Shown here: one piece after another, positions 23,932-31,642 of the stretch
Numbering within the stretch: position 1 is the first letter of the stretch
Layout: each line of letters starts with the position of its first letter
Source: Lachnospiraceae bacterium
Lineage (GTDB): Bacteria; Bacillota; Clostridia; Lachnospirales; Lachnospiraceae
Assembly: GCA_030825115.1 (NCBI GenBank)
Contig: JAPJQL010000009.1
Coordinates: forward strand, 61,603 to 94,609
Length of the DNA stretch: 33,007 nucleotides
Direction of reading: 5' to 3'
Notes under the pieces: generated by a model
What the model saw: the letters and a program-made list of their open reading frames with translations, nothing else
Database searches by the model: none
Told to the model about the DNA's origin: nothing
Translations under genes and position numbers: made by a program

Positions 23932-25590
23932 ATGAGTGAGATGATACTGGAAGCAAAAAACATCAGCTATACCTATGAGGACGGGACCCAGGCACTGCGG
24001 GGCGTCAGCGTGTCTGTCGGGAAGGGAAAAAAAATCGCGCTTATGGGAGCCAACGGTTCTGGAAAATCCACCTTTTTCCTCTGTCTGAACGGGATCTACC
24101 GGCCGCAGTCGGGGGAACTTTTAAAAGACGGGAAGCCATATGATTACAGCAGAAAAGGGCTTTTGAAGCTGCGAAGCCAGGTGGGGATCGTATTCCAGGA
24201 CCCGGACAACCAACTGATCATCGGCAACGTCAGACAGGAGGTTTCCTTTGGAATCCTGAATATGGGAGCAACCCTCTCCGAAGCGGAGGAACGGGTGGAC
24301 CGGGTTTTGCGGGAGCTGAAAGTGGACTCCTTTTCTGAGAAGCCTACCCATGCGCTGAGTGGCGGCCAGAAAAAGCAGGTGGCGATCGCGGACATCCTGG
24401 TGATGGACCCGCAGGTCATCATTCTGGATGAGCCGATGGCGTCTCTTGACCCGCTTCATATCCAGATCATTCGGGAGCTGATCGACAAGCTGACGAGGCG
24501 GGGCATCACGGTGCTGATCGCCACCCACGATGTGGATTTTGCCTTTGAATGGGCGGATGAGGTTGTGCTGTTTCGGGAAGGGCAGGTGGAGCTTGCGGGG
24601 ACTCCAATGGAGGTGTTTACGCAGAAAGCCCTGCTTGAGCGCACCCATCTTCATCAGCCTGTGGTGCTGGAACTGTTCTACCGTCTTCAGAAAAAGGCGC
24701 TGCTTCCCGCCGCCTGCCAGGTTCCAAAGAACATGGAAGAGCTGGAATCTTATATCGAGATGATGCGCCCCCAGCGTGCATTTGGAGGGAAGACATGCAG
24801 TGAAGGCGGGAAACGGGCGGTTCTCGTCGTCAGCTTCGGCACCAGCCACAGCGACACGAGAAAAAAGACCATCGACGCCATTGAGAAGCTGATCGCAGAG
24901 GCGTGGGACGGCTGTAAGCTGTACCGGGCCTGGACCAGCGGGATGATCATCAGGAAACTGCGGGAGCGGGACGGCTATGAGGTGGACACAGTGGAGCAGG
25001 CGGTAGAGAGAATGCTGGCAGACGGAGTGACCCAGGTGACGGTCCAGCCGACCCACATCGTCAATGGCATTGAGAACGACCGGATGAAACGGGATATCTT
25101 AAAATATGCCGGGCAGTTTGACAGCATCCGGTTTGGCACTCCGCTTCTGACTGAAGATGCAGATTCGGAGCAGGTGGTCTCCGGCCTGATGGAGGAGTTT
25201 GGGGAACTGGAAAAGGATACGGCGCTCATCTTCATGGGGCATGGGACGACCCATTATGCCAACGCGATCTATGCGGCGCTGGACTATAAGTTCAAGGATA
25301 TGGGATACCCCAATGTTTTTGTGGGAACGGTGGAGGCGTATCCGTCGATGGAGACACTGAAGCGGATGGTAAAAGAGGGCGGTTACCGCCGGGTGATCTT
25401 GACGCCATTTATGATCGTGGCCGGAGAACACGCGAAGCACGACATGGCAAGTGATGAAGAGGAGTCCTGGAAATGCCAGTTTGAAGCGGAGGGACTTGAC
25501 GTTTCCTGCGTTGTGAAAGGGCTTGGAGAATATGGGGCGATCCGGCAGATGTTTTTGGAACACGCGGTCGCCGCGGCAGAGGAGGATTGA
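23932..25590 (+). CDS. cbiOK: fusion of cobalt transporter ATPase (CbiO) and sirohydrochlorin cobaltochelatase (CbiK)
   Basis: About 552 aa in one uninterrupted frame. Residues 1-280 are a CbiO-type ABC ATPase: Walker A GANGSGKST near residue 39, Q-loop VFQDPDNQL, signature LSGGQKKQVAIADIL near 141, Walker B VIILDEPMASLDP near 162, switch ATHDVD. After a short linker (about 280-293), residues 294-552 are an anaerobic cobalt chelatase: VLVVSFGTSHSDTRKKTI, His437 in MGHGTTH and His500 in VAGEHAKHD, spaced 63 residues, close to the His145/His207 pair of Salmonella CbiK. ATG 23932 has GGAGA 5 nt upstream; ATG 23920 (or GTG 23917) is an alternative coupled to cbiQ. No separate start with an SD precedes the chelatase part, so a true fusion is indicated. 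It would place the cobalt-inserting enzyme at the importer. Confidence 0.93.
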   Translation: MSEMILEAKNISYTYEDGTQALRGVSVSVGKGKKIALMGANGSGKSTFFLCLNGIYRPQSGELLKDGKPYDYSRKGLLKLRSQVGIVFQDPDNQLIIGNVRQEVSFGILNMGATLSEAEERVDRVLRELKVDSFSEKPTHALSGGQKKQVAIADILVMDPQVIILDEPMASLDPLHIQIIRELIDKLTRRGITVLIATHDVDFAFEWADEVVLFREGQVELAGTPMEVFTQKALLERTHLHQPVVLELFYRLQKKALLPAACQVPKNMEELESYIEMMRPQRAFGGKTCSEGGKRAVLVVSFGTSHSDTRKKTIDAIEKLIAEAWDGCKLYRAWTSGMIIRKLRERDGYEVDTVEQAVERMLADGVTQVTVQPTHIVNGIENDRMKRDILKYAGQFDSIRFGTPLLTEDADSEQVVSGLMEEFGELEKDTALIFMGHGTTHYANAIYAALDYKFKDMGYPNVFVGTVEAYPSMETLKRMVKEGGYRRVILTPFMIVAGEHAKHDMASDEEESWKCQFEAEGLDVSCVVKGLGEYGAIRQMFLEHAVAAAEED

Positions 25591-25593
25591 GTC

Positions 25594-26346
25594 ATGGTAC
25601 ATTTTATAGGAGCAGGCCCGGGAGACCCGGAGCTTTTGACGGTAAAGGGGAAACGGCTGATTGACGAGGCAGATGTGATCATCTACGCCGGTTCGCTGGT
25701 CAATCCCAGGGTCCTTTCGGGGGCAAAGGAAGGCGCCCGCATTTACAACAGCGCGGTTATGACGCTGGAAGAAGTCATCGAAGTCATGAAAGAGGCGGAC
25801 CGGCAGGGAAAACAGGTGGCGCGGGTCCACACCGGAGATCCGGCCATCTATGGGGCGCACAGGGAGCAGATGGACGAGCTGGACAGGCTGGGCATCGGGT
25901 ATGACGTGGTCCCGGGTGTCAGCTCCTTCCTCGCCGCCGCCGCTGCCCTGAAAAAAGAGTACACGCTGCCGGGAGTCAGCCAGACCGTGATCCTCACCAG
26001 GATGGAGGGCAGGACCCCCATGCCGGAGAAGGAGAAACTGGCCGGTCTGGCGAGCCATCAGGCGACGATGATCATCTTCTTGAGCGTGGGACAGATTGAG
26101 GAGCTGGCAAGGCAGCTTAAGACCAGTTATCCGCCGGAGACGCCGGTTGCGGTGGTCTATAAAGCGTCCTGGGAGGATGAGAAGATCGTCATGGGAAATC
26201 TGACCGATATCGCCGGAAAGGTAAAAGAAGCCGGGATTACGAAAACGGCGCTGACGGTGGTAGGGGATTTCCTTGGGGACCGCTATGAACTGTCCCGGCT
26301 GTACGATAAGCATTTTACCCATGAATTCAGAAAGGGAACAACGTGA
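25594..26346 (+). CDS. cbiF: cobalt-precorrin-4 C11-methyltransferase
   Basis: 250-aa SAM-dependent methylase adding the C11 methyl. VHFIGAGPGDPELLTVKGKRLI, ADVIIYAGSLVNPRVL, and HTGDPAIYGAHREQMDEL are typical of CbiF/CobM. SD AGGAGG lies at the end of the preceding fusion gene, 3 nt before this start. The normal partner of this step, CbiG, is not in the window. The stop overlaps the next start (GTGATG). Confidence 0.96.
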   Translation: MVHFIGAGPGDPELLTVKGKRLIDEADVIIYAGSLVNPRVLSGAKEGARIYNSAVMTLEEVIEVMKEADRQGKQVARVHTGDPAIYGAHREQMDELDRLGIGYDVVPGVSSFLAAAAALKKEYTLPGVSQTVILTRMEGRTPMPEKEKLAGLASHQATMIIFLSVGQIEELARQLKTSYPPETPVAVVYKASWEDEKIVMGNLTDIAGKVKEAGITKTALTVVGDFLGDRYELSRLYDKHFTHEFRKGTT

Positions 26347-27440
26347 TGCAGATGAAAGCGCATGGCGGAGATATATACGGGGTATCAGAGGCGCTGGGGA
26401 TCCCGGTGGAAAAGTGCCTTGATTTTTCCGCCAATATCAATCCCCTCGGGATTCCCGCCGGTGTGAAGGCGGCGATGGAAGAAGCCCTTGCACAGACCAT
26501 CCACTATCCCGACCCGGAATGTAAAAAACTTACGCAGGCGCTTGGAAACTGCCTTCATGTGAAGCCAGAAACAATCCTCTGCGGCAACGGAGGGGCAGAT
26601 CTCATATACCGGATCGTATACGCCGCAAAGCCGAAAAAGGCGGTGCTGCCCGCTCCGGTATTTCTGGCATATGAGGAGGCGCTTTTGCAGGTGGGAGCGG
26701 AGATTTCCTATTACCGGATGGACGAGAGCATGGAGATTGGCAGAGAGATTCTTGAGCTGATCACGGAAGAAACCGATATTCTGTTTTTGTGTACGCCGAA
26801 TAATCCCACGGGGCTTCTGATATCTGGCGAGGTGCTGGAAGCGGCCGTAAAACGGGCAGAGGAGACGGGGACAAGGATCGTGCTGGATGAATGCTTTATG
26901 GATTTTGTCGTAAAAGAACGGCGCAGTTCCATGATGAAAGCCATCGGGCGTTATCCGAATCTTGTAATCGTGAAATCTTTTACAAAGCTGTATGGGATTC
27001 CCGGCGTCCGCCTGGGATATGCGGTCTGTTCCGATGCCCTGTTCCTGCAGAAGATGAGGGCGGCAGGACAGACCTGGCCGGTAAACTCCATCGCGATGGC
27101 GGCGGGGCTTGCGGCACTTTCGGAGAAGGCGTTTGAAGCGGAAACCGTGGAATATGTCAGACGGGAGCGGGAATGGCTTTTTGGGGAACTGGCAAATATG
27201 GGGTTCACTGTCTGGGACGGGCAGGCGGATTACCTTTTTTTCCGTGCTCCCGGTCATGAGGACCTGTATGAGAAGCTGCTGCGCAGGGGGATCATCATCC
27301 GCAGATGCTGCAACTATGTGAACCTGACGGCAGAGCATTACCGGATCGCGGTAAAACGGCATGAGGAAAATGAAACGCTGGTCCGGCATCTGAGAATGGT
27401 TTTGGGACAGGAGGAGGAACCGATATGGCGGCAAAAGTGA
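26346..27440 (+). CDS. cobD: L-threonine-O-3-phosphate decarboxylase
   Basis: 364-aa PLP enzyme of the aminotransferase I/II fold, making (R)-1-amino-2-propanol phosphate for the nucleotide loop. AHGGDIYG and DFSANINPLGIP at the N-terminus are diagnostic of CobD; the PLP lysine is Lys214 in KSFTKLYGIPGVRLGY, with LCTPNNPTG upstream. A GTG at 26343 is in frame; the ATG at 26346 has AAAGGGA 7 nt away and is preferred. The 3' end overlaps cbiP by 16 nt. Plain histidinol-phosphate aminotransferase is the main alternative, made unlikely by the N-terminal motif and context. Confidence 0.93.
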   Translation: MQMKAHGGDIYGVSEALGIPVEKCLDFSANINPLGIPAGVKAAMEEALAQTIHYPDPECKKLTQALGNCLHVKPETILCGNGGADLIYRIVYAAKPKKAVLPAPVFLAYEEALLQVGAEISYYRMDESMEIGREILELITEETDILFLCTPNNPTGLLISGEVLEAAVKRAEETGTRIVLDECFMDFVVKERRSSMMKAIGRYPNLVIVKSFTKLYGIPGVRLGYAVCSDALFLQKMRAAGQTWPVNSIAMAAGLAALSEKAFEAETVEYVRREREWLFGELANMGFTVWDGQADYLFFRAPGHEDLYEKLLRRGIIIRRCCNYVNLTAEHYRIAVKRHEENETLVRHLRMVLGQEEEPIWRQK

Positions 27441-28924
27441 TCATGGTACAGGGGACCATGTCCAATTCAGGGAAGAGCTTCATCACGGCCGGGCTGTGCC
27501 GGGTGTTTGCCCAGGACGGCTGGCGGGCAGCTCCTTTCAAATCCCAGAATATGGCACTCAACTCCTATATCACCGAGGACGGGCTGGAGATTGGACGGGC
27601 CCAGGCGATGCAGGCGGAGGCGGCGGGAATCCTGCCCACCGTGGATATGAATCCTATCCTGCTAAAGCCGACCAGCCACGTGGGCAGCCAGGTGATCGTA
27701 AACGGCGAGGTCCGCGGCAATATGAAGGCCACAGAGTACTACCGGAGGAAGCAGGAGCTGATTCCGGATATCCGCGCGGCATTTGACCGTCTGTCCGGTC
27801 AGTATGACATCATCGTCATAGAAGGGGCGGGGAGCCCGGCCGAGATCAACCTCAGGGAAAATGATATCGTAAATATGGGGCTGGCAAAGATGGTAAACGC
27901 TCCGGTGCTTCTCGCCGGAGATATCGACCGGGGCGGCGTATTTGCGGCTCTCTACGGGACGGTGAAGCTGCTGGAGCCGGACGAACAGCGTTTGATCAAA
28001 GGGCTGGTCGTCAATAAATTCCGCGGAGATGTTTCAATCCTGGAGCCGGGGCTCAGGATGATAGAAGAGAGGACGGGGATTCCGGTCGTGGGAGTCATTC
28101 CCATGAAGGCGATTGACCTTGACGATGAGGACAGCCTGTCAGACCGGCTTTTGCAGACAAAGGCCGGGGGCGGGATCGACGTGGCGGTCATCCATCTGCC
28201 ACACATCTCCAACTTTACGGATTTTTCCGCCTTTGAACGGATTGACGGCGTTTCTCTCCGCTATGTGCCGCGGGCCGGACAGCTTGGGACGCCGGACCTG
28301 ATTCTGATACCGGGCACGAAAAACACGATGGATGATATGAGGTGGCTCAGGGAATCGGGGATGGAGACGGTGATTCTTAAGGCGGCAGAGAACAAGGTGC
28401 CGGTTATCGGAATCTGCGGCGGTTTCCAGATTTTAGGGAAGACCTTAAAAGACCCTTACGGCGTCGAGCACGGCGGAGAGATGAGGGGGCTGGGGCTTTT
28501 GGATGCCGATACCACGTTTGCCAGGGAAAAGACGCGGACTCAGGCGACAGGGAAATGGGTTCACAAGCCGGGGCTGTTTGGCAGGTATGAAAAAGCTTTG
28601 GTCAGCGGCTATGAAATCCACATGGGGCAGACGGTAAATGCCGGAGATTGCGTGGAAGCCATAGAGCTGGAGGATGGGCGCTGCGACGCCCTGTGCAGCC
28701 GGGACGGTCTTGTCTTCGGCTCGTATCTCCACGGGCTGTTTGACACGGACGGTCTGGCCTTTTCCCTGGCGAGACAGCTGGCAGAGAAGAAGGGGACAGA
28801 GCTTGGACGGCAGGAATTTGACCTGTTAGCCTACAAGGAGAGGGAATATGATAAGCTTGCCGACCTGATCCGTTCGTCCTTTGATATGAAAGAAATCTAT
28901 AGAATACTGGAAGAAGGTGTGTGA
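27425..28924 (+). CDS. cbiP: cobyric acid synthase
   Basis: 499-aa glutamine-dependent amidase that amidates the b, d, e and g side chains. P-loop-like VQGTMSNSGKSFITAGLCRVF, then FKSQNMALNSYITEDGLEIGRAQAMQAEAAG and DIDRGGVFAALYGT are hallmark CobQ segments. The glutaminase domain carries Cys331 in IGICGGFQILG and a C-terminal SYLHGLFDTDG with the catalytic His. Starts inside the end of cobD behind GGAGGA. Confidence 0.97.
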   Translation: MAAKVIMVQGTMSNSGKSFITAGLCRVFAQDGWRAAPFKSQNMALNSYITEDGLEIGRAQAMQAEAAGILPTVDMNPILLKPTSHVGSQVIVNGEVRGNMKATEYYRRKQELIPDIRAAFDRLSGQYDIIVIEGAGSPAEINLRENDIVNMGLAKMVNAPVLLAGDIDRGGVFAALYGTVKLLEPDEQRLIKGLVVNKFRGDVSILEPGLRMIEERTGIPVVGVIPMKAIDLDDEDSLSDRLLQTKAGGGIDVAVIHLPHISNFTDFSAFERIDGVSLRYVPRAGQLGTPDLILIPGTKNTMDDMRWLRESGMETVILKAAENKVPVIGICGGFQILGKTLKDPYGVEHGGEMRGLGLLDADTTFAREKTRTQATGKWVHKPGLFGRYEKALVSGYEIHMGQTVNAGDCVEAIELEDGRCDALCSRDGLVFGSYLHGLFDTDGLAFSLARQLAEKKGTELGRQEFDLLAYKEREYDKLADLIRSSFDMKEIYRILEEGV

Positions 28925-28925
28925 G

Positions 28926-29555
28926 ATGCTGGACGGGATTATGATTGTGAAACCGGATGAAATAGAAAAAAAGAGTATGGAGATCATCGCCTCCGAGATG
29001 GGAGAACACACCTGGGCGGAAGATGAGCTTCTGGTGGTCAAACGGTGTATCCATACCGCCGCGGATTTTGATTATGCCAGGAACCTGGTATTTTCAGAAG
29101 GCGCTGTCAGACAGGCCAGGGAAGCGGTCATGGCGGGGGCGTCTATCGTGACGGACACCAGCATGGCGGCGGCAGGCATCAATAAGAAGGCGCTGGCGCG
29201 CTGGGGAGGCCGCGTCCATTGCTTTATGGCAGAGGAGGATGTGGCAAGAGAAGCAAAGGAAAAGGGCGTGACCAGGGCGTCGATCTGCATGGAGCGGGGA
29301 GCGGCGCTTGAAGGCCCTGTGATCTTTGCGGTCGGCAATGCGCCGACGGCCCTGATCCGGCTGTATGAGATGATGGAAGAAGGGCGCGTAAAGCCCGCAT
29401 TGATCATCGGCGCTCCGGTCGGTTTTGTGAATGTGGTGGAATCAAAGGAGCTGATTCTTTCTGCTTCCGTGCCGTTTATCGTGGCGCGGGGGAGAAAGGG
29501 CGGGAGCAATATTGCGGCGGCAATCTGCAATGCGGTTCTTTATCAGTGTGAGTAG
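28926..29555 (+). CDS. cbiC: cobalt-precorrin-8 methylmutase
   Basis: 209-aa enzyme moving the C11 methyl to C12. The catalytic His is His43 in VKRCIHTAADFDYA, the same number as in CobH, with ITDTSMAAAGINKKAL-type and GNAPTALIRLYE segments after it. A GTG at 28917 is in frame, but the ATG at 28926 has GAAGG 8 nt upstream and yields the normal N-terminus. Last gene of the riboswitch unit; a hairpin follows at once. Confidence 0.96.
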   Translation: MLDGIMIVKPDEIEKKSMEIIASEMGEHTWAEDELLVVKRCIHTAADFDYARNLVFSEGAVRQAREAVMAGASIVTDTSMAAAGINKKALARWGGRVHCFMAEEDVAREAKEKGVTRASICMERGAALEGPVIFAVGNAPTALIRLYEMMEEGRVKPALIIGAPVGFVNVVESKELILSASVPFIVARGRKGGSNIAAAICNAVLYQCE

Positions 29556-29563
29556 ATAGCGCA

Positions 29564-29597
29564 GGGGGCAAAGTTTTAGAGCTTTGCCCTTCATTTC
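29564..29597. terminator. terminator between cbiC and the leftward MATE gene
   Basis: GGGCAAAG (29566-29573) pairs with CTTTGCCC (29582-29589), extendable by G-T pairs, followed on the plus strand by TTCATTT. It closes the cob unit and abuts the MATE stop codon at 29591, so it may act in both directions. Confidence 0.7.
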
Positions 29598-30946
29598 GTC
29601 AGGGCAGGAAGCATTTTATATAAGTGGCGCTGATCCTTTGCAACAAGAATGATGGACAATACCAGAGCCAGGCCATCGCTGACAGGCTGTGCAACAAAAA
29701 TTCCATTGATTCCCCATAAAATTGGGAAAATATAAATAAATGGTATTAAGAATAGAATCTGCCTTAAAAATGTGATTACGATAGACGGGATTGGCTTGGC
29801 AATCGACTGAAAAAATGTTGTTACGATCATGACAAAGCCCAAAATAGGCGTAATACAGAAATTTGTTCTCAGTCCCGCAACGCCAACTTTCAGCATTTCC
29901 CCGGTAGCGCCAAACGCCAATAAGATAAATTCCGGGAAAAACATAACAATAAGCCACACAATACAAGTAATGGCTACCGAAAAAGCAGAAGCCTGATACA
30001 GCGTTGCCATAACTCTCTTGTAATTTCCAGACCCAAAGTTGTTTCCTACAATAGGCTGGATACCCTGGCTGATTCCGCTTGCAGGCATAATGACGAAGGT
30101 CATGATGCTTGCAACAACAGCATATACACTAATGGCAGTGTCCCCGCCATATTTTCCCAACTGACCGTTGTAGACTAAGCTGATTAACCCCATAGCCATT
30201 TGTGCAATCCAAAAGGCAAATCCACAGGAGATAATTTCTTTAGACAGATTAAACTGGAAGCGAAACGTTTCTTTTTTGATTTCTGCTTGTGTATGCCCTT
30301 TCCAAACAAGATAAATACCCAATAATGTTGAAAAAATCTGTCCAATCACAGTGGCCCACGCCGCACCTGTTACGCCCCAGTTCATAACTGCTACAAATAC
30401 AGCGTCCAGAACAATATTTGTTACTGCTCCGATACCGGTAACACACATACCTAAGACGGGTTTTCCCGACACCCGGATAAAATCACAAAAAACCTGCGTA
30501 AGTCCTTGAAATAAACAGCCTAATGCAACAACCCGATAATATTCAAATGCATATGGATAAGAAGTTTCTGTTACTCCAAAAAAATTCAAAATAGAATCAG
30601 CAAAAATCAGCAGGATTACAGTCAATGCAAGTTCAAAAACAATAACCAGGATCAAAGCATTTCCAAAGGAAGCATTCATTTTTTTCTGTTCATTCTTTCC
30701 TGCAAACAAGCTGAACAGGGAGGATCCGCCTGCACTGCAGGTAAGTCCAAATGCCATCATCATATAAGAAAGCGGAAAGCAGATTGACAGCCCCGCCAAA
30801 GCAGAAGTCCCATTAAAGTTCCCCACAAAAATACGGTCAACAATATTGTAGACTGCCGTAATCAAAAGTGAAATTGCTGCCGGAATAGAATACTTTAAAA
30901 TTAAGGGGAAAAGTTTTCCCTGTGAAAATTGGTTTGTTTCGTTCAT
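29591..30946 (-). CDS. MATE-family multidrug/drug-cation efflux transporter
   Basis: 451-aa integral membrane protein with about 12 hydrophobic helices. The N-terminus LFPLILKYSIPAAISLLITAVYNIVDRIFVG and repeats such as GISQGIQPIVGNNFGSGNYKRV in the second half are typical of MATE (MatE PF01554) exporters, which use a Na+ or H+ gradient. The substrate is unknown. It lies 73 nt downstream of a marR gene on the same strand and has a matching operator in that gap, so it is probably repressed by that regulator. More AT-rich than the cob genes. SD GAGAGGAA precedes the ATG. Confidence 0.93.
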   Translation of the reverse strand: MNETNQFSQGKLFPLILKYSIPAAISLLITAVYNIVDRIFVGNFNGTSALAGLSICFPLSYMMMAFGLTCSAGGSSLFSLFAGKNEQKKMNASFGNALILVIVFELALTVILLIFADSILNFFGVTETSYPYAFEYYRVVALGCLFQGLTQVFCDFIRVSGKPVLGMCVTGIGAVTNIVLDAVFVAVMNWGVTGAAWATVIGQIFSTLLGIYLVWKGHTQAEIKKETFRFQFNLSKEIISCGFAFWIAQMAMGLISLVYNGQLGKYGGDTAISVYAVVASIMTFVIMPASGISQGIQPIVGNNFGSGNYKRVMATLYQASAFSVAITCIVWLIVMFFPEFILLAFGATGEMLKVGVAGLRTNFCITPILGFVMIVTTFFQSIAKPIPSIVITFLRQILFLIPFIYIFPILWGINGIFVAQPVSDGLALVLSIILVAKDQRHLYKMLPALTK

Positions 30947-30970
30947 AAAAATTCCTCTCTCTCTAGAATG

Positions 30971-30985
30971 TTAGTTTCCTAAGTA
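30971..30985 (-). promoter_or_regulatory. MarR-type operator copy upstream of the MATE gene
   Basis: TTAGTTTCCTAAGTA, nearly the same as the marR leader site at 31464 (TTAGCTTCCTAAGTG): TTAG-N4-CTAA core. A second palindrome TTTGCGCAAA lies beside it at 30986-30995. No strong -35/-10 pair is visible here, so the MATE gene may also be read through from marR. Confidence 0.5.
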
Positions 30986-31019
30986 TTTGCGCAAAATATT
31001 GGATAACAGGCCTGGACTT

Positions 31020-31448
31020 TCATTCAGACAAGTTATCCATCATTTTTTCAATCACTTTAAAAAAAACTTTCATATCTTCTTCGGAAATTCCTTCTGTAAG
31101 TGTTGCTTCTAGTGCGGTTAAATCTTCTACAACTTGATGTTGATACATCAATGCTTTTTCGGTTAAAACAATCTTTTTTAACCGATTGTCGTAGGCAACA
31201 GGTTCTCGGCGGATCAGTTCATTTGCTTCCATCTGCTTCAACAGTTCCGTTGCAGTGGATGGGCGTATGCCGTATTCTTCTTCAACATCTTTTTGAAAAA
31301 CATCTTCTGTCTGTGCAAGCAGAAAATGAAGTGTCCTTCCCTGCGAACCGCTAAATTCGTTCCTTGAAGAAAACATATCTAATTTTCTGCGAAGTTTATT
31401 AGAAAGTTTGCTGACATACCTTGCGGCACTTTTTGTAAGTGAAATCAT
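31020..31448 (-). CDS. MarR-family transcriptional regulator
   Basis: 142-aa winged-helix regulator. The recognition region is DVFQKDVEEEYGIRPSTATELLKQMEANELIRREPV, followed by the wing YDNRLKKIVLTEKA, the standard MarR layout; the ends form the helical dimer interface. It heads a leftward pair with the MATE exporter. Its own promoter has an inverted repeat at the start of transcription, and the same motif recurs before the exporter, which supports autorepression and control of the pump. SD AAAGGAG precedes the ATG. Confidence 0.92.
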   Translation of the reverse strand: MISLTKSAARYVSKLSNKLRRKLDMFSSRNEFSGSQGRTLHFLLAQTEDVFQKDVEEEYGIRPSTATELLKQMEANELIRREPVAYDNRLKKIVLTEKALMYQHQVVEDLTALEATLTEGISEEDMKVFFKVIEKMMDNLSE

Positions 31449-31461
31449 ACAACGCTCCTTT

Positions 31462-31507
31462 ACTTAGCTTCCTAAGTGATTTTATAACTATTATGAATAT
31501 TTGTCAA
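31462..31507 (-). promoter_or_regulatory. marR promoter with overlapping operator
   Basis: On the minus strand: TTGACA (31507-31502), 17-nt spacer, TAAAAT (31484-31479), then immediately the inverted repeat ACTTAG-N4-CTAAGT (31477-31462). The repeat lies where transcription starts, an ideal place for repression by the gene's own product. Confidence 0.75.
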
Positions 31508-31560
31508 GTACATTTCCGCAAGTGAGAAAGAGGGAGTCAGCAATAAGGCGAGCCTTTATA

Positions 31561-31589
31561 TTGACACATCCAACCCAGGTTATTATACT
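31561..31589 (+). promoter_or_regulatory. promoter of the Eis-like acetyltransferase gene
   Basis: TTGACA (31561-31566), 17-nt spacer, TATACT (31584-31589), a near-consensus vegetative promoter 53 nt before the ATG. Confidence 0.75.
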
Positions 31590-31642
31590 AACAATGAGCA
31601 AATGACTTGAATTGTTTTTTGGCTGAATCCCGGAGGTAAACA

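Noticed and set aside
24121..25056. Leftward open frame of 311 codons opposite the CbiO part of the fusion
   Set aside because: Coding evidence lies wholly on the + strand; the translation has no plausible fold signature.
25099..26322. Long leftward open frame (407 codons) opposite cbiF and the end of cbiOK
   Set aside because: The + strand carries unmistakable CbiK/CbiF proteins here; the leftward translation is His/Arg/Leu-rich with no domain, typical of antisense frames in GC-rich genes.
26385..27434. Leftward open frame of 349 codons opposite cobD
   Set aside because: Shadow of the cobD gene; no SD, no recognisable domain, low-complexity basic composition.
26346..27440. Histidinol-phosphate aminotransferase for the PLP enzyme
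   Set aside because: The AHGGD and DFSANINPLG N-terminal pattern and its place between cbiF and cbiP indicate CobD.
30955..30965. CT dinucleotide run upstream of the MATE start as a slippage switch
   Set aside because: Only about five repeats, and it coincides with the purine-rich SD on the minus strand; not enough to suggest variation.
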